Below, piece after piece: positions 5,632 through 7,249 of a stretch of DNA of 7,249 nt. Every line of letters starts with the position of its first letter. The stretch's first letter is position 1. The stretch is from the NCBI GenBank assembly GCA_016840245.1, contig JAEOST010000376.1, forward strand, positions 1-7,249, in the 5' to 3' direction. The translations under genes were made by a program, and so were the position numbers. Origin of the DNA: Candidatus Thorarchaeota archaeon (GTDB lineage: Archaea; Asgardarchaeota; Thorarchaeia; Thorarchaeales; Thorarchaeaceae). Below the pieces are notes generated by a model. The model saw only the letters and a program-made list of their open reading frames with translations. It was not told the origin of the DNA and made no database searches.

Positions 5632-7249
5632 TGAAGCATACAAAGGTCCTCTGCGGAGTCATCCTCATTCTTTTCTCAACAATTATACTTCAGTCCTGTT
5701 ACAACAACACATACCTGAATCAGCCTGTGTTAGTTGAGACCATAGTTCAAGCAGATAATACTAGAGTAACATCTTTCTCAGAGAATGTACTAATCTCCAC
5801 CAATGATGGTCTGTCTTATGTACACCATGTTGAGCCGACACTGGCCATCGGTGAAGATGGCACGCTCTATGTGGGATACAAGAATTCGGAGACCCACAAT
5901 GGAGGAGGGAATAGGGTCAGCTTCTCAAGGTCAGACAATGGTGGTGTCACTTGGACTAATCCATTGAACATGCCATACTTTGGCGGAGTTGCATCAAGAC
6001 AATCTGATCCCTGGCTTGTATGGTTCAATGACGTAATCTACTATGCCTATCTTGAGTTCAGAGGAACAGGGGATTCATTCTCACAAATCACGGTTTCTAG
6101 AAGTGAGGATAATAGTGAATCATGGACCTCTGTAGCTGCATCTCATGGCCTCTATTTCGCGGATAAAGAAACCATGACTATTGCAGAAGATGGCACAATC
6201 TATGTGGTGTATCTTGACCTAGACAACTCAGGCGAAGTACTCAGAGTATTGGTTAGGTTGACGCGTTCTACAGATGGAGGTGCTTCATTCTCCGAGAGAT
6301 CCATCGTAGGCACTTATTCTGAGGGTCATGTTGGACCCTATGTCACCCTGAATAGACTAGGACATGTCTATGTTGCTTGGACGTGGTTGGAGGGAGTGGG
6401 TGGAAATCTGTATCTTGACAATAGTACCAACAGAGGAGATACTTTCGGTATTGAGCGGTTCATCAATAGTGATGGTAACTTCTCTGCATTGATAACAGTT
6501 GATGGGAAAGCAGCCAAAGGTACACTACCTGTGATAAGGTTCGACCAGAATGATCGGCTCTATGTGTTATGGGCTGATAGGTATGATCCGATTGGAAGTA
6601 CTTTTGATGTCTATCTTCGATATTCAGATGACTTTGGTGTGACATGGAGTGAACGGCATAGAGTGAATCCAGACTATGCTGGAGACCAGTGGCAACCAGA
6701 CATGGACATTGATGATCAGGGACGCCTCCACATTGTGTACTACCAATCCTATGGAGGGTATATTCAGCCATTCTATAGAAATCTCAAGTTTATAGGCGTG
6801 ACGAAGAATAACTCAATTTTTGGTGAGCAGATAGCCATTGCTAGTGAACTCACATCGTCAAGCTTTTCGCGGCCGGGAGACTACTTCACAGTTCGTGTAG
6901 ACAATGAATCAGTTCCACATGTAGTCTGGACGGATGGACGAAATGATGAGTTGGATATATACTATGCTCATGGTCTTGTTGAAACAATTTCATCCTCAAC
7001 AATGACAACTACATCTTCAAGTTCCTCTGTAGTAATTACAACAACATCAGGCAGTACTTCATCGTCAGTAACAACTACTACCTCATCCTCATTAACAACT
7101 GCCACCTCATCTTCAGTTACAGTTACTACTTCCTCAAGTTCTACAATATCATCCACAGCAACATCAACCACTACAACACCAACTACACCTACTATCAATA
7201 TACTTATTATCACAACACAGGTACTAATCCTGTTCTCATCTAGTTTTGC
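5631..7249 (+). CDS. Surface six-Asp-box beta-propeller protein (copy B), 3'-truncated by the window
   Basis: The frame from ATG 5631 stays open to the last base (539 residues plus two bases), so the C-terminus lies outside the window. It is a paralogue of copy A, roughly 70% identical over the head by eye. The order is: signal segment (about 5-20), head with Asp-boxes at 56-63, 101-108, 158-165 (SEDNSESW, conserved Gly lost), 203-210, 265-272 and 332-339, the same last-blade segment (434-447), then a Ser/Thr stalk (about 453-521). The hydrophobic residues at the end (ILIITTQVLILF) align with the start of copy A's anchor helix, so probably only some 20 residues are missing. The stalk is over twice as long as in copy A and includes an eight-residue repeat. 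A Cys at 23 (LQSC) where copy A has Ser could mark a lipobox, though a weak one. The start is supported by GAGAG (5618-5622) and by alignment with copy A's signal. No catalytic sialidase motif was found. Confidence 0.85.
   Translation, partial: MKHTKVLCGVILILFSTIILQSCYNNTYLNQPVLVETIVQADNTRVTSFSENVLISTNDGLSYVHHVEPTLAIGEDGTLYVGYKNSETHNGGGNRVSFSRSDNGGVTWTNPLNMPYFGGVASRQSDPWLVWFNDVIYYAYLEFRGTGDSFSQITVSRSEDNSESWTSVAASHGLYFADKETMTIAEDGTIYVVYLDLDNSGEVLRVLVRLTRSTDGGASFSERSIVGTYSEGHVGPYVTLNRLGHVYVAWTWLEGVGGNLYLDNSTNRGDTFGIERFINSDGNFSALITVDGKAAKGTLPVIRFDQNDRLYVLWADRYDPIGSTFDVYLRYSDDFGVTWSERHRVNPDYAGDQWQPDMDIDDQGRLHIVYYQSYGGYIQPFYRNLKFIGVTKNNSIFGEQIAIASELTSSSFSRPGDYFTVRVDNESVPHVVWTDGRNDELDIYYAHGLVETISSSTMTTTSSSSSVVITTTSGSTSSSVTTTTSSSLTTATSSSVTVTTSSSSTISSTATSTTTTPTTPTINILIITTQVLILFSSSF
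7056..7151 (+). repeat. 24-base in-frame tandem repeat in the stalk of copy B
   Basis: Units at 7056-7079, 7080-7103 and 7104-7127 encode TSSSVTTT, TSSSLTTA and TSSSVTVT; a fourth, degenerate unit at 7128-7151 begins TSSSS. The units differ mainly at third codon positions (for example TCG/TCC/TCT for the third residue), so the protein pattern is better kept than the DNA. Such Ser/Thr runs are typical of extended, often glycosylated stalks of archaeal surface proteins. The complementary strand is open over this stretch but encodes only a low-complexity Val/Asp/Glu shadow. Confidence 0.7.

Noticed and set aside
6463..6771. Reverse-strand 102-residue open frame
   Set aside because: It lies entirely opposite the propeller head of copy B, which has clear homology to copy A; no recognisable domain.
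6968..7213. Reverse-strand Val/Asp/Glu-rich open frame
   Set aside because: It is the exact antisense of the low-complexity Ser/Thr stalk; its composition follows from the repeat and it has no features of a real protein.
4007..7249. Calling the two large surface proteins sialidases (neuraminidases)
   Set aside because: Asp-boxes are plentiful, but I find no FRIP-like motif near the N-terminus and no convincing arginine triad or Tyr/Glu nucleophile pair. Asp-boxes also occur in many non-enzymatic propellers.
1..7249. tRNA or rRNA genes, CRISPR arrays, insertion sequences
   Set aside because: No CRISPR-like repeat-spacer pattern, transposase or terminal inverted repeat was seen, and nothing tRNA- or rRNA-like was recognised by eye. 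The large duplication is explained by tandem paralogues.

Overview
The window looks archaeal, most plausibly from an Asgard lineage such as Thorarchaeota. The support is indirect. Start sites carry archaeal-type Shine-Dalgarno cores (GGTGA, GAGG, GGGAGG). Arg is mostly AGA/AGG. The secreted proteins have an N-terminal hydrophobic segment, a Ser/Thr-rich stalk, and in the complete copy a C-terminal membrane helix ending in an Arg cluster. That anchor architecture is typical of archaeal surface proteins. The lineage is an inference, since no rRNA or other marker gene is present. All genes supported here lie on the + strand.

Region 1 (1-543) holds one small soluble protein of unknown function, which may begin upstream of the window, and a 106-base intergenic gap that probably contains a promoter.

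Region 2 (544-3941) is a tightly packed six-gene operon: an exported single-domain Ig-like protein with an unusual Cys-x-Cys; a two-helix DUF4418-like membrane protein; a Cys-rich membrane-anchored protein that resembles NosL (Cu(I)-binding accessory protein family) and carries CxxCGM; an unrecognised protein with two membrane helices; a FtsX/MacB-type ABC permease; and its LolD/MacB-type ATPase. Gaps are at most about 22 bases or the genes overlap. The likely reading is one envelope machine. The ABC pair would supply mechanical work across the membrane, and the four small proteins would be extracytoplasmic or membrane partners. The concentration of Cys/Met motifs in three of them suggests metal (perhaps copper) or thiol handling, but no substrate can be read from the sequence.

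Region 3 (3942-7249) is a tandem duplication of a large surface protein. Each copy has a signal segment, a beta-propeller head with six sialidase-type Asp-boxes, and a Ser/Thr stalk; copy A also shows the full C-terminal anchor helix. Copy A (4007-5551) is complete. Copy B (5631 to the window end) is open to the last base and truncated only by the window edge. Both copies are preceded by an almost identical 25-base block (23/25) that lies outside the reading frames and is probably their promoter. The heads are about 70% identical by eye, while the stalks are unrelated in sequence and differ more than twofold in length. Copy B's stalk contains a 24-base (8-residue) tandem repeat. No catalytic sialidase signature was found, so the heads are more safely called Asp-box propellers than enzymes.
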